From positions 1 to 41,709 of the forward strand of contig CAITGX010000017.1 of NCBI GenBank assembly GCA_903892045.1: a stretch of 41,709 nucleotides of DNA, given 5' to 3'. Below, piece by piece: positions 33,263 to 41,709 of this stretch; the stretch's first letter is position 1; each line of letters begins with the position of its first letter. The position numbers were made by a program, and so were the translations under genes. The stretch is from an uncultured Planctomycetota bacterium. Lineage in GTDB: Bacteria > Planctomycetota > UBA1135 > GCA-002686595. The notes beneath the pieces were generated by a model that made no database searches, was not told the origin of the DNA, and saw nothing but the letters and a program-made list of their open reading frames with translations.

Positions 33263-34738
33263 TCAACCCGCGAGACGCGCCGCGCCGTGCTCGAGCCGGG
33301 CGAGCACCGCCGGGGCCCCGAGCAGGGCCATCACGTCGAAGATGTCGGCGCCGTTCACGACACCGCACAGGGCGAGTCGCACGGGCTGGAAGAAGGCCGG
33401 CAGCTTGAGCCCCTTCTCCTGCGCCCAGGCCTTCGAGGCCTCGCGCAGAGCCGCTGCGTCGATGCCGCCGGTCACGCGCGGCGCGAGCCACTCGCGGTAC
33501 TCGCGCACGGTCTGCACGGCGTTCGCGTGCTTGCGCACGGCCACCACGGCGTCGTCGGCCCACAGGACGGCCTCGTCGCGCTGGAAGAGGTATGCGATGC
33601 GGGGCGCGAGCTCGCTGTAGATCTGGATGCGCGCCTGCTCGGTCTTCACCACCTCGAGGAACCACGGGCGCCGCCGCGCGAGCTCGTCGGCGCTGCACAG
33701 GCCTTCGGCCACGACGAACGACGCGCAGTGGTCCGCGAGCGTCTCGAGCGCCTCCTTGCGCAGGTACTCGCCCGCCATCCAGCGGAACTTCTCGGGATCG
33801 AAGATCGCGCCCGCCTTCTGCACGTCCTTGATGTCGAAGTGCTGCACGAGCTGGTCGACGTTGAACAGCACGCTCGTGCCGTCGAGCGCCCAGCCCTGCA
33901 GGCACAGGAAGTTGACCACCGCCTCGCGCGGGAAGCCCTTGTCGCGATAGTCCTGCAGCGCGGTGTCGCCGGTGCGCTTGGAGAGCTTCTTGCCGTCCGT
34001 GCCGAGCATCAGCGGCAGGTGCCCGAACTCCGGCATCGGTTGGCCCAGCGCCTGGTAGAGCAGCACCTGCTTGGGCGTGTTGACGAGGTGCTCTTCCCCG
34101 CGGAACACGTGCGTGATGCCCATGTCCACGTCGTCGCACACCACGCAGAAGTTGTAGGTCGGGCTGCCGTCCGAGCGCACCATGACCCAGTCGTCGACCT
34201 CGTCGTGCGAGAAGCGCACGTCGCCGCGGATGTGGTCGATGCAGACCGTCTCGCCGGGCGGCACGCGGAAGCGGATCACGGCCTTCTCGCCGGCCGCCAC
34301 GCGGCGCGCGGAGTGCGCCGGATCGAGCTGCGCGCACAGGCGGTCGTAGACCTGCCGCTCCTTGCGCGACTCCTGCTCGGCGCGCAGCGTGTCGAGGCGC
34401 TCAGTCGTGCAGAAGCAGTGGTAGGCGTGCCCCGAGGCGAGCAGGCGCGCCGCGACCTCGCGGTACTGGGGATACTTCTCGGACTGGCGATAGGGCCCGC
34501 AGGGACCGCCGATGTCCGGACCCTCGTCCCACTGGATCCCGAGCCAGTGCAGGCCCTCGAGGATCGCGCGCTCGTACTCCTTGGTCGAGCGCTCGGGGTC
34601 GGTGTCCTCGATGCGCAGGAGGAACTGGCCGCCGTGGCGCCGCGCATAGGCCCAGTTGAAGAGCGCGGTGCGGGCGCCGCCGATGTGCAGCTTGCCGGTG
34701 GGGCTGGGAGCGAAACGGACGCGGACGGGCTTGGACAC
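33263..34738 (-). CDS. gltX: Glutamyl-tRNA synthetase
   Basis: Glu-tRNA synthetase charges tRNA-Glu (and, in organisms with GatCAB, tRNA-Gln) with glutamate. The 491-residue protein has HIGG of the class I HIGH motif at 18-21 (PSPTGKLHIGG) and a KMSKS-like KLSKR at 251-255. The RIEDTDPERS loop and DDWVMVRSDGSPTYNF are diagnostic. The GTG at 34738 is favoured: GAGG lies 8 bases upstream and the first residues (VSKPVRVRFAPSPTG) match the family start. Longer reading frames would add a non-conserved leader. Confidence 0.96.
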   Translation of the reverse strand: MSKPVRVRFAPSPTGKLHIGGARTALFNWAYARRHGGQFLLRIEDTDPERSTKEYERAILEGLHWLGIQWDEGPDIGGPCGPYRQSEKYPQYREVAARLLASGHAYHCFCTTERLDTLRAEQESRKERQVYDRLCAQLDPAHSARRVAAGEKAVIRFRVPPGETVCIDHIRGDVRFSHDEVDDWVMVRSDGSPTYNFCVVCDDVDMGITHVFRGEEHLVNTPKQVLLYQALGQPMPEFGHLPLMLGTDGKKLSKRTGDTALQDYRDKGFPREAVVNFLCLQGWALDGTSVLFNVDQLVQHFDIKDVQKAGAIFDPEKFRWMAGEYLRKEALETLADHCASFVVAEGLCSADELARRRPWFLEVVKTEQARIQIYSELAPRIAYLFQRDEAVLWADDAVVAVRKHANAVQTVREYREWLAPRVTGGIDAAALREASKAWAQEKGLKLPAFFQPVRLALCGVVNGADIFDVMALLGAPAVLARLEHGAARLAG

Positions 34739-34865
34739 GGCGGGACCTCGGGCTGGGAGACAGCGGGGCAAAGAGGATAGGCGCGAGCCGCGCGGGGATC
34801 CAACGCGCGCCGCACTGCGCACTTTTGGGCGCGAAATCCCGCGCCTCCCCCACTAGATTCGGGCC

Positions 34866-35984
34866 ATGTCCAGCGCCACCAAGGCCTCCGCCTACAAGCC
34901 CGCCCGCTCCGTCACCGCCCGCGTCCCCAAGGTGCTGCTCCACGAGCACTTGGACGGCGGCCTGCGGCCGCGCACGGTGCTCGAGCTCGCGCGCACCATC
35001 GGCTACGAGGGCCTGCCGCACCAGGACGAGCGCCTGCTCGCCGACTGGTTCCACGCCGGCGCGGCGCGCGGCTCGCTGCCCCTGTACCTCGAAGGCTTCG
35101 CGCACACGATCGCCGTGATGCAGTCGGCCGAGTCGCTCGAGCGCGTGGCCTACGAGTACTGCGAGGACATGGCCGCCGACAACGTGGTGTACTCCGAGGT
35201 TCGCTTCGCTCCGCACTTCCACACCGCGGGCGGGCTCGGCCTCGACGGCGTGATGCGCGCCGTGCTCAAGGGGCTCGAGCGCGGCCAGCGCGACTTCCAA
35301 GTCGGCGTGGGCCTGATCGTGTGCGCCATGCGCAACCAGTCGCCCGAGCTGTCGTTCAAGCTGGCCGAGCTCGCCGTCAGCTTCCGCGATCAGGGCTGCG
35401 TCGGCTTCGACCTCGCGGGCGAGGAAGCGGGCCACCCGGCCAAGGAACACCTGCGCGCCTTCGAGCACGTCAAGCGCGCCAACTTCTCGATCACGATCCA
35501 CGCCGGCGAGAGCTTCGGCCCCGAGAGCATCTGGCAGGCGCTGCAGTACTGCGGCGCACACCGCATCGGCCATGGCACGCGCCTGATCGAGGACATCGTC
35601 ATCTACCAGGGCAAGGTCATCAAGGTCGGCGCGCTGGCGCAGTACGTGCTCGACCACCGCATCCCGATCGAGGTGTGCCTGTCGTCGAACGTGCATACCG
35701 GTGCGACGCCGTCGATGGCGGAGCATCCCTTCCGCTTCTACATGGACCGCGGCTTCCGCGTGACGCTCAACACCGACAACCGGCTGATGAGCCGCACCAC
35801 GATGACCGACGAGTACCAGATCGCCGTCGACCAGTTCGGCTGCACGCTCGCCGACCTCGAGAAGATCACGATCAACGGGATGAAGAGCGCCTTCGCGCAC
35901 TACGACGAGCGCGTCAAGGTGATCTTCGCGCGCATCAAGCCCGCCTACGCGGCGCTGCGCACCGAGCTCGGCCTCGCGCTCTAG
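34866..35984 (+). CDS. Adenosine deaminase-family protein
   Basis: The 372-residue TIM-barrel hydrolase of the adenosine/AMP deaminase family has metal ligands H26-x-H28 (LLHEHLDGG), H212 (IHAGE), catalytic E215, H236 (HRIGHG) and D304 (NTDN). Typical ADA has a DD pair at the last site; here the second residue is Asn, as in some homologues. The reaction is expected to be hydrolytic deamination of adenosine or a related nucleoside, for example aminodeoxyfutalosine. The ATG at 34866 is preceded by TTCGGGCC and gives full length. It is convergent with queF across a 43-bp gap containing a terminator hairpin. Confidence 0.9.
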   Translation: MSSATKASAYKPARSVTARVPKVLLHEHLDGGLRPRTVLELARTIGYEGLPHQDERLLADWFHAGAARGSLPLYLEGFAHTIAVMQSAESLERVAYEYCEDMAADNVVYSEVRFAPHFHTAGGLGLDGVMRAVLKGLERGQRDFQVGVGLIVCAMRNQSPELSFKLAELAVSFRDQGCVGFDLAGEEAGHPAKEHLRAFEHVKRANFSITIHAGESFGPESIWQALQYCGAHRIGHGTRLIEDIVIYQGKVIKVGALAQYVLDHRIPIEVCLSSNVHTGATPSMAEHPFRFYMDRGFRVTLNTDNRLMSRTTMTDEYQIAVDQFGCTLADLEKITINGMKSAFAHYDERVKVIFARIKPAYAALRTELGLAL

Positions 35985-35985
35985 C

Positions 35986-36021
35986 CCGGAAGGGACTTCC
36001 CGGGCGGGAAAGTCCTTCCGG
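35986..36021. terminator. Bidirectional terminator between the deaminase gene and queF
   Basis: The arms ccggaagg(g)actt and aagtccttccgg pair over 12 bp with a single bulged G and an 11-base loop. It lies between the convergent stops of the deaminase gene (35984) and queF (36028). Confidence 0.6.
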
Positions 36022-36027
36022 AGACCG

Positions 36028-36378
36028 TCAGGGGTAGCTCGCCTCGACCACGGTCTTGATGCCGCCGCGCACCCAGAAGTCGCCCTCGACGGTCATGCGG
36101 CGGGGCTGGGTGACGGCCACGAGATCCGTGAGGATCCGATTGGTCACGGCCTCGTGGAACGCGCCCTCGCCGCGGTAGCTCCACAGGTAGAGCTTGAGGC
36201 TCTTGAGCTCCACGCACAGCCGGTCTGGCACGTAGCGGATGCGGATGGTGGCGAAGTCCGGCTGCCCGGTCTTGGGACACAGGCAGGTGAACTCCGGGCA
36301 TTCGAAGCGCACCTCGAAGTCCCGCTCGGGCGCCGGGTTGGGAAAGGTGTCGAGTTGCTTGGAGGGCTGGGTCGACAT
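36028..36378 (-). CDS. queF: NADPH-dependent 7-cyano-7-deazaguanine reductase QueF
   Basis: QueF reduces preQ0 to preQ1 in queuosine biosynthesis. The 116-residue protein is the short, single-domain type. Catalytic C34 lies in [13 protein letters not shown], with D41; the QueF motif [13 protein letters not shown] is at 57-69, and H75-E76 completes the site. It is shorter than the roughly 165-residue Bacillus enzyme but keeps all active-site blocks. The ATG at 36378 gives [12 protein letters not shown], a normal start. No other queuosine genes are in the window. It is divergent from the spermidine-synthase fusion gene. Confidence 0.95.
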   Translation of the reverse strand: MSTQPSKQLDTFPNPAPERDFEVRFECPEFTCLCPKTGQPDFATIRIRYVPDRLCVELKSLKLYLWSYRGEGAFHEAVTNRILTDLVAVTQPRRMTVEGDFWVRGGIKTVVEASYP

Positions 36379-36506
36379 AGCGGCCCGAGACTGTAGCGAA
36401 GCCCTCCCCCGGCGCGCTCGCCCTCGTTCCACGGGCGGGTGCACTTGGTAGCCTCGCCACCGTCTCCGGCTCCCCCACGCGCCCCACAAGTCACCTGAAC
36501 CGTCCC

Positions 36507-39500
36507 ATGGTCCAACCGACGCGCCAGCGAGGGCTCGTGCTCCTCGCGCTGTTCCTCTCCGGCCTCGCCGGCCTCATGCACGAGGTCGTGTGGGCCAAGC
36601 TGCTCGCCAACCTGACCGGCAGCACGGCCAAGGCGCACGCCGTGGTGCTCGCCGTGTTCATGGGCGGCCTCGCGCTCGGCGCCGTGCTCTTCGGGCGGCG
36701 TTCGGACGGCCGCGAGCGGCCGCTGCGCGTGTACGTGTGGCTCGAGATCCTGATCGGCCTGTACTGCATCGCGCTGCCCTTCCTCACTCAGGGCGCCGGA
36801 GCGCTGTACGAGAGCCTCGCGGGCGCGACCTTCGAGCAAGGCGGGCTCAAGCTCGTGCTGCGCCTCGTGCTCTCGCTCGTCGTGGTGCTCGCTCCGGCCG
36901 TGATGATGGGCGGCACCCTGCCCGTGCTCGCGCGCTACCTGATCGACGAGGTGGCGCAGACCCGCAAGGCCGTGGCCAGCCTGTACGCGCTCAACAACAT
37001 CGGCGCCGTACTCGGCTCCGGCGTGGCCGGCTTCTATCTGCTGCCGGAGCTCGGCATCTGGTCGGCGCTCGGCGTCGCCTCGTCGATGAACTTCATCGCG
37101 GCCGGCCTCGTGTGGCTCGCCGACGCGCGCGGCGCCGGGACGCCGAAGGAGGTCGCCGCACCGTCGAGCGACTCGGGCCCGCAGTACACGGCGGGGCAGT
37201 TCCGCGCGACGCTCTGGGCGCTGGCGCTCTCGGGCTTCGCGGCCATGGGCTACGAGATCGTGTTCCTGCGCGTGATCGGGCTCGGCTTCGGCTCCTCGAA
37301 CAACTCGTTCACGGTGATGCTGATGTGCTTCATCACCGGCATCGGCATCGGCAGCTGGATCGTCTCGGTGGTCGACATCAAGCGGCCCTTGTGGTGGCTC
37401 GCGGCCTCGCAGGTCGCCGTGCTGCTCTCGCTGCTCGCGATCACGCCCGTGATCGAGCGCCTGCCGTACTTGATCAGCTCCATGCGCACCGAGCTGCTCG
37501 TGTTCGAGGATCCCGCGAGCCCGGTGCCCTCGGGCGAGGTGGCGGGCGGCTACGAGCTGTTCCTCGCGGGACAGGCGGCCTACTGCTTCCTGATGCTCCT
37601 GCTGCCGACGGTCTGCATCGGCTTCGGCTTCCCGCTCGTGAGCCAGATCCAGGCCCGCAGCGCCGCGCAGATCGGCGGCACGGTCGGCAACACCTACGCC
37701 TGGAACACCGTCGGCAACGTGCTCGGCGTGATCGTGACGAGCCTGCTGCTGATGCCGCTCCTCGGCATGGACGGAGCCTTCCACGTCAACCTCGCGCTCA
37801 ATGGACTCGCCATCGCGCTCTTGCTCGTCGCCGCGGCGGACGCAGGTCCCGTGCTGCGCTTCACGGCGGCCATCGCCACGGCCGCGGGAATAATCGCGTA
37901 TTCCGTGATGGGCTTCCTCGAGGTGCGCGGCGAGCGCGTCGCGAGCTGGGCGCGCACGATCCGCCAGAGCGAGGGCCACCTGCGCCTGCGCAAGGGCCCG
38001 CCCGCGGACGCGGACCCGCTCCTGCTCTCCCGCCATGCCGCGTCCGACTTCGACTGGTGGAAGAAGACCCACCTGCGCGACCCCGACCCGATGGTCGACG
38101 GCTGGGACGACTTCGGCCTGTGGGAAGACGCGGACGCGTCCGTCATGGGCGTGCGCCGCGAGCGCCTCGCCGCGATCTACATCAACAGCAAGGGCGACGC
38201 CTCCACGGGCCCGCTCGACATGATCACGTTCCTGCTCTCGGGCCACATCCCGATGTTCTTCCTGCCCAAGGAAGGCGCGGACAAGGCCAACGTGATGGTG
38301 ATCGGCCACGGCTCGGGCGTCACCACTGGCGCGATCTCGCTCTACGAAGAGGTCGAGCGCATCGACGTGGTCGAGATCTCCAAGGCCGTGCTCGACGCCG
38401 ACAAGCTCTTCACCGGCGCCAACCACGACGTGCTCGCCAACCCCAAGACGCACGTCTACCTCGACGACGCGCGCACCTTCCTGCGCACGGTCCCGCGCAA
38501 GTACGACCTGATCGTCTCGCAGCCCTCGAACCCGTGGATCGCGGGCATCGGCAGCCTGTTCACGGTCGACTTCTTCGAGGACTGCCGCGACCGCCTCGAA
38601 AAGGGCGGCATCATGATGGTGTGGTTCCACCACTACGAGCAGTCCAACGAGACGATCCAGCTCATCACGCGCACGATCCACGAGGTCTTCCCCCACGTGC
38701 AGTGCTTCCTCACGGTCGAGTCCGACACGATCGGCCTCGCGTCGATGGAGCCCCTGCCGGTCGACTTCGCGGCCATGGAGCGCCTGTTCGACCGCCCCGA
38801 GATCCGCTCGGACCTCGCGCGCGTCGGGGTCTACAACCTCGCGGGCCTGCTCGCCTACCACGGTGCCAACCCGGCGCACTTTGCCGCGCTCGTGGGTCAG
38901 GGCCCGCTCAACACCGACGACCACCAGCGCCTCGAGTACCTCGGCGCGCGCAACATGTTCCTCGGCAACAACGCCAACCTGCTCGAGGTCGACCCGGGCT
39001 TCGACCTGCAGCCCGACGGGCTGACGGACTCGTTCTTCGACCGCTACCTCCTGTGGCGCGAGGAGCAGCGCGAGCCGCTGCACCAGCTCGAGTTCCAGTC
39101 GACCCTCGCGAGCGTGGAGAACATTCTCACGCGCAGCCACCGCATGGCGCAGTCGCTGCGCTCGCGCGCGCCGCGCGCCACGGACACCTCCGCGCCCAGC
39201 CGTCCGGCGCGTGGCCAGCAGGTGCCGATCGCCGAGATGGGCTTCTCGGAGGCGTTCAACTGGGCCCAGATCGTGCAGGCGACCGCCGGGACCGAGGCCG
39301 CGCTCCCCTACCTCGAGCAGGCCGTGCGCAAGGAACCGACGAACTCCGGCGCCTCGATCGCGCTCGCGCAGGCCTACGACAAGGTCGGCCGCAGCGAGGA
39401 CTGCATCAACGCGCTGCTCGCGGTGATGAACGCCGGCACGACGCGCACCGACCCGAAGCTCTCGCTCGCGCGTCTCGCCATGCGCGCGGAGCGCTTCGAC

Positions 39501-39860
39501 GAGGCGCGGCGCATGCTGGAGGAGCTCGTGCAGTACGAGGAGAACGGCGACGCGTTCTACCTGCTCGGCGAGCTCGTCGGTCGCAACGGCGACATCGGCG
39601 CCGCGGGCGAGTACTTCCGCCGCTCGATCCTCCGCGATCCGAAGCTGCGCAACTGGCAGGCCTCGATGAACTACACCCAGGTGCTGCGCATGCAGGCCCA
39701 GAACCTGCCGGCCAACGACGTGGACGGTCGCCGCAAGCTGCTCGAGCTGGCGCGCTCCGAGGTGCGTTACGCCCTGCACCACAACCCGCAGGTCGCGGAC
39801 CTCACGCAGCAGCTCGCGACGATTGAGGTCGACCTCGCGCGGCTGAACGCGGGGAACTAG
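36507..39860 (+). CDS. Membrane-spermidine-synthase-TPR fusion protein
   Basis: The 1117-residue protein has three parts. Residues 1-490 are an MFS-like integral membrane domain with many transmembrane helices ([19 protein letters not shown] start). Residues about 560-830 are a spermidine-synthase-type methyltransferase fold with VIGHGSGVT near 598 and [12 protein letters not shown] near 666. Residues about 890-1110 are TPR repeats ([24 protein letters not shown]). The catalytic Asp of aminopropyltransferases is absent in the PSNPW loop, typical of fused proteins of unknown activity. The ATG at 36507 opens a good membrane leader. It is divergent from queF and convergent with the TMTC-like gene (7-bp gap). 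Confidence 0.87.
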   Translation: MVQPTRQRGLVLLALFLSGLAGLMHEVVWAKLLANLTGSTAKAHAVVLAVFMGGLALGAVLFGRRSDGRERPLRVYVWLEILIGLYCIALPFLTQGAGALYESLAGATFEQGGLKLVLRLVLSLVVVLAPAVMMGGTLPVLARYLIDEVAQTRKAVASLYALNNIGAVLGSGVAGFYLLPELGIWSALGVASSMNFIAAGLVWLADARGAGTPKEVAAPSSDSGPQYTAGQFRATLWALALSGFAAMGYEIVFLRVIGLGFGSSNNSFTVMLMCFITGIGIGSWIVSVVDIKRPLWWLAASQVAVLLSLLAITPVIERLPYLISSMRTELLVFEDPASPVPSGEVAGGYELFLAGQAAYCFLMLLLPTVCIGFGFPLVSQIQARSAAQIGGTVGNTYAWNTVGNVLGVIVTSLLLMPLLGMDGAFHVNLALNGLAIALLLVAAADAGPVLRFTAAIATAAGIIAYSVMGFLEVRGERVASWARTIRQSEGHLRLRKGPPADADPLLLSRHAASDFDWWKKTHLRDPDPMVDGWDDFGLWEDADASVMGVRRERLAAIYINSKGDASTGPLDMITFLLSGHIPMFFLPKEGADKANVMVIGHGSGVTTGAISLYEEVERIDVVEISKAVLDADKLFTGANHDVLANPKTHVYLDDARTFLRTVPRKYDLIVSQPSNPWIAGIGSLFTVDFFEDCRDRLEKGGIMMVWFHHYEQSNETIQLITRTIHEVFPHVQCFLTVESDTIGLASMEPLPVDFAAMERLFDRPEIRSDLARVGVYNLAGLLAYHGANPAHFAALVGQGPLNTDDHQRLEYLGARNMFLGNNANLLEVDPGFDLQPDGLTDSFFDRYLLWREEQREPLHQLEFQSTLASVENILTRSHRMAQSLRSRAPRATDTSAPSRPARGQQVPIAEMGFSEAFNWAQIVQATAGTEAALPYLEQAVRKEPTNSGASIALAQAYDKVGRSEDCINALLAVMNAGTTRTDPKLSLARLAMRAERFDEARRMLEELVQYEENGDAFYLLGELVGRNGDIGAAGEYFRRSILRDPKLRNWQASMNYTQVLRMQAQNLPANDVDGRRKLLELARSEVRYALHHNPQVADLTQQLATIEVDLARLNAGN

Positions 39861-39867
39861 GTCAGGC

Positions 39868-41709
39868 TCATCGCCCGGGCAGCCGCACGCGGCGTCTCTC
39901 GACGGCCTGACCGTCGACGAGCACCTCGAGCAGCGCCTCGTCCGTGACGTCGGCGAACGCGCGCGCCTCGAAGCGCACGAGCACGTCGTCTCGCTCGCCG
40001 GCCGCGACGACCGGCGCGCCCGCGCGGTCGAGCGCACCCAGCCTCCAGCTGCGCCGCGGGTCGTCGCCCTCGGCCACGCTTCCCGTCCGCGCGGCCAGCG
40101 CCGTGCCGTCGATCAACAACCCGCCATCGAGCACGGGCTCGGGAAGCTCCGGCAGGAGTTCCGCCTGGGTGATGCGGCTCCAGCCGGCCGCGGACCACAG
40201 CTGGCGCACGCGTCCCGCGGAGAGCCACTCGAGCGACGAGCGCAGGTCGAACACGGCTTCCGGCGCCTCGCCGAGATAGGCCCACACGCCCTCGACGCGC
40301 CCGTCCTCCCGGCCCACGTCCGAGCCAGAGCGCCACGCGAGCACCGGGGGCCGGCTCGTGTCCGCCTCCGAGGTCGCGCGCACCACGAGCGCCCCGACCG
40401 AGAGCGGATCGAGCTCGAGTTCCGGAGACACGCCATCGCGAATCCAGCTGCGCGCACCCGCACCCTCGAATGGCGCGAGCACGCCGCGCGCCTGCCAGCC
40501 ACCTTCGACTCGCAACACGAGCGACAGTCCGAGCTCCCGTGCCCGGGCGAGCTCGCCCGTGCAGGCGCGCAGGGCCACCTGACGCGAGCTCACGCGAGCG
40601 AGCATCGCCGCGTCCGCGCGCGCATCGATCGCGCCTTCCGCGCAGCGCACGCCGAGCACCACGTCCGGGCTGTCGACGATCCACGCCGAACGCGCCCCCA
40701 CCTTCGCCAAGGCCACCTCGAGGCGCTCGAGCTCGCGTCCCGCTGCGCGGTGCGCGAGTCCGGCCGAGTGGGACAGCACGGCCAGTCCCACGGCGAGCAC
40801 GAGCGGCAGCACGACGCGTCGCACGCCCGACATCGCGACCGAACCGAGCCCGAGCGCGACCGAGAGCACCGCGGCGGACAGCAGCATGCCCTCGGCATCG
40901 CGCAGGTCGCCCGGGTGGACACGCACGCCGCGCCCCACGGCCTCCGCGAGCAGCAGCGCGAGCGCCCACAGCCCGAGCAGGCGCCCCCACAGGCGCGGAG
41001 CGGCACGCGCAGCGACGAGGATCGGCTGGAACGCGGCCAGCGCGAGCAACCCCGCGAGCACGAAGCCGAGCGCGCCGAGCACCTCCACGTTGACCGGGAA
41101 GAGCAGCGCGCCGAGGCGCTCGAAGAAGCCCGCGATGCCGCTGAGGCTCGCCAGCGCGATCGGAGCCGGCAACGCGAGCTCGTCGAGGACGAGGCTGCGC
41201 ACCCAGATGTCGAACAGCACGCAGGCCAGAGTCGCCGCTGCGGCGAGCCCGGCGGAACGCGCGCGCGCGGCGAGCGTGCGCTGACGATTCGCCGAGAGGA
41301 ACTCCGCTGCCGCAAGCCACGCAGGGAGCGAGAGCGCAAGGTCGCTCGAGAGCCCCGCGAGCACGGCCGCCAGTGCCGCCAGCCACAGCGCGAGACTGGT
41401 GCGCTCCTGCCGCGCGTGCAGGTAGGCCCACAGGCACAGGGACGAGAAGCACAGCGCCATCAGGTCCGCGCGCGCGGTCAGGCTCGCGACAGCGGCCGAC
41501 GACACCGGATGCAGGGCGAAAACGAGCGCCGAAGCCCACCCGGCCGCCCGCGCCAACTCGCCACCGCTCCACGGAAGCAGCAAGCGCCGCGTACAACGCC
41601 CGAGTGCCAGCGCGGCGACGAGCAGCCACGCGAGGCTCTCGAGGCGCGCCACGATCGCCGGGGCTCGTCCGGCCGTGGCCGCGAGGTCGAGACTCGCGAG
41701 CAGGTGGCC
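39868..41709 (-). CDS. TMTC-like multi-pass membrane protein, 5' end outside window
   Basis: The reading frame continues to the right edge without a start, so the 5' end is missing; the visible part is 613 residues. The first part has ten or so hydrophobic segments, including HPVSSAAVASLTARADLMALCF, which closely matches the HPVxxEAVAWIxGRADLLA signature of TMTC/PMT-like membrane glycosyltransferases. After about residue 310 comes a soluble domain with no recognised motif, rich in beta-strands. TMTC proteins are usually followed by TPRs; here the tail is different. An O-glycosylation or surface role is inferred from family only. Confidence 0.8.
   Translation of the reverse strand, partial: GHLLASLDLAATAGRAPAIVARLESLAWLLVAALALGRCTRRLLLPWSGGELARAAGWASALVFALHPVSSAAVASLTARADLMALCFSSLCLWAYLHARQERTSLALWLAALAAVLAGLSSDLALSLPAWLAAAEFLSANRQRTLAARARSAGLAAAATLACVLFDIWVRSLVLDELALPAPIALASLSGIAGFFERLGALLFPVNVEVLGALGFVLAGLLALAAFQPILVAARAAPRLWGRLLGLWALALLLAEAVGRGVRVHPGDLRDAEGMLLSAAVLSVALGLGSVAMSGVRRVVLPLVLAVGLAVLSHSAGLAHRAAGRELERLEVALAKVGARSAWIVDSPDVVLGVRCAEGAIDARADAAMLARVSSRQVALRACTGELARARELGLSLVLRVEGGWQARGVLAPFEGAGARSWIRDGVSPELELDPLSVGALVVRATSEADTSRPPVLAWRSGSDVGREDGRVEGVWAYLGEAPEAVFDLRSSLEWLSAGRVRQLWSAAGWSRITQAELLPELPEPVLDGGLLIDGTALAARTGSVAEGDDPRRSWRLGALDRAGAPVVAAGERDDVLVRFEARAFADVTDEALLEVLVDGQAVERRRVRLPGR

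Noticed and set aside
36144-40037. Long minus-strand frame opposite the spermidine-synthase fusion
   Set aside because: Arg/His/Glu-rich antisense shadow with no domain; the plus-strand protein is well supported.

Overview
This is a GC-rich (roughly 70% by eye) bacterial chromosomal segment with dense coding on both strands, short gaps and frequent GTG starts. I see no plasmid, phage, insertion sequence or CRISPR array. The mix points to a Gram-negative-type, environmental, free-living bacterium: prenyltransferase-repeat protein, FG-GAP/UnbV lipoprotein, membrane sulfatase-fold protein, Tat and Sec lipoproteins, spermidine-synthase/TPR fusion, TMTC-like protein and a poly-Asp/Glu protein. A marine-type member of Planctomycetota is my best guess; Myxococcota or a related phylum cannot be excluded. 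No rRNA is present to settle it.

Layout. 1-5.3 kb: end of a prenyltransferase/squalene-cyclase-repeat protein, an FAH-family enzyme, a convergent NudL-like Nudix hydrolase, a small secreted protein, an SDR and signal peptidase I. 5.4-10.4 kb: two envelope peptidases (S9 lipoprotein and Tat-exported M24) and a sialidase-like lipoprotein. 10.4-14.3 kb: a 46-residue very basic protein with its own promoter, a membrane sulfatase-fold protein, two small membrane proteins and an ApaH-type phosphatase. 14.3-17.4 kb: a DprE1-like FAD oxidase with its SDR partner, and an SGNH hydrolase. 17.5-22.9 kb: a 1111-residue FG-GAP/UnbV lipoprotein, a hotdog thioesterase, an EamA transporter and an ADP-ribose-type Nudix hydrolase. 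22.9-25.4 kb: thiC and a LOG-family gene, translationally coupled and controlled by a TPP riboswitch. 25.5-26.0 kb: a poly-acidic protein and a CAU tRNA. 26.0-27.8 kb: cysteine dioxygenase coupled to a cysteine-desulfurase-fold protein that lacks the catalytic Cys. 27.9-28.9 kb: a GAF-like fragment and a structured non-coding stretch. 28.9-34.7 kb: a secreted alpha/beta hydrolase, a beta-propeller protein, a metallophosphoesterase, a zinc-finger/FecR membrane protein and gltX. 34.9-41.7 kb: an adenosine-deaminase-family enzyme, queF, a three-part spermidine-synthase fusion and a truncated TMTC-like membrane protein.

The most interesting unit is the cysteine operon at 26046-27766. An Arg-type cysteine dioxygenase, whose product is cysteine sulfinate, overlaps by 4 bp a class V PLP enzyme that keeps the PLP lysine but has Ala where cysteine desulfurases have their persulfide Cys. 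Cys-to-Ala mutants of this fold are known to retain cysteine-sulfinate desulfinase activity. The pair therefore looks like a dedicated two-step route from cysteine to sulfinate to alanine plus sulfite. Second-tier signals are the DprE1/DprE2-like pair, the thiC-LOG coupling, the small basic protein and the hairpin array at 28.44-28.60 kb.
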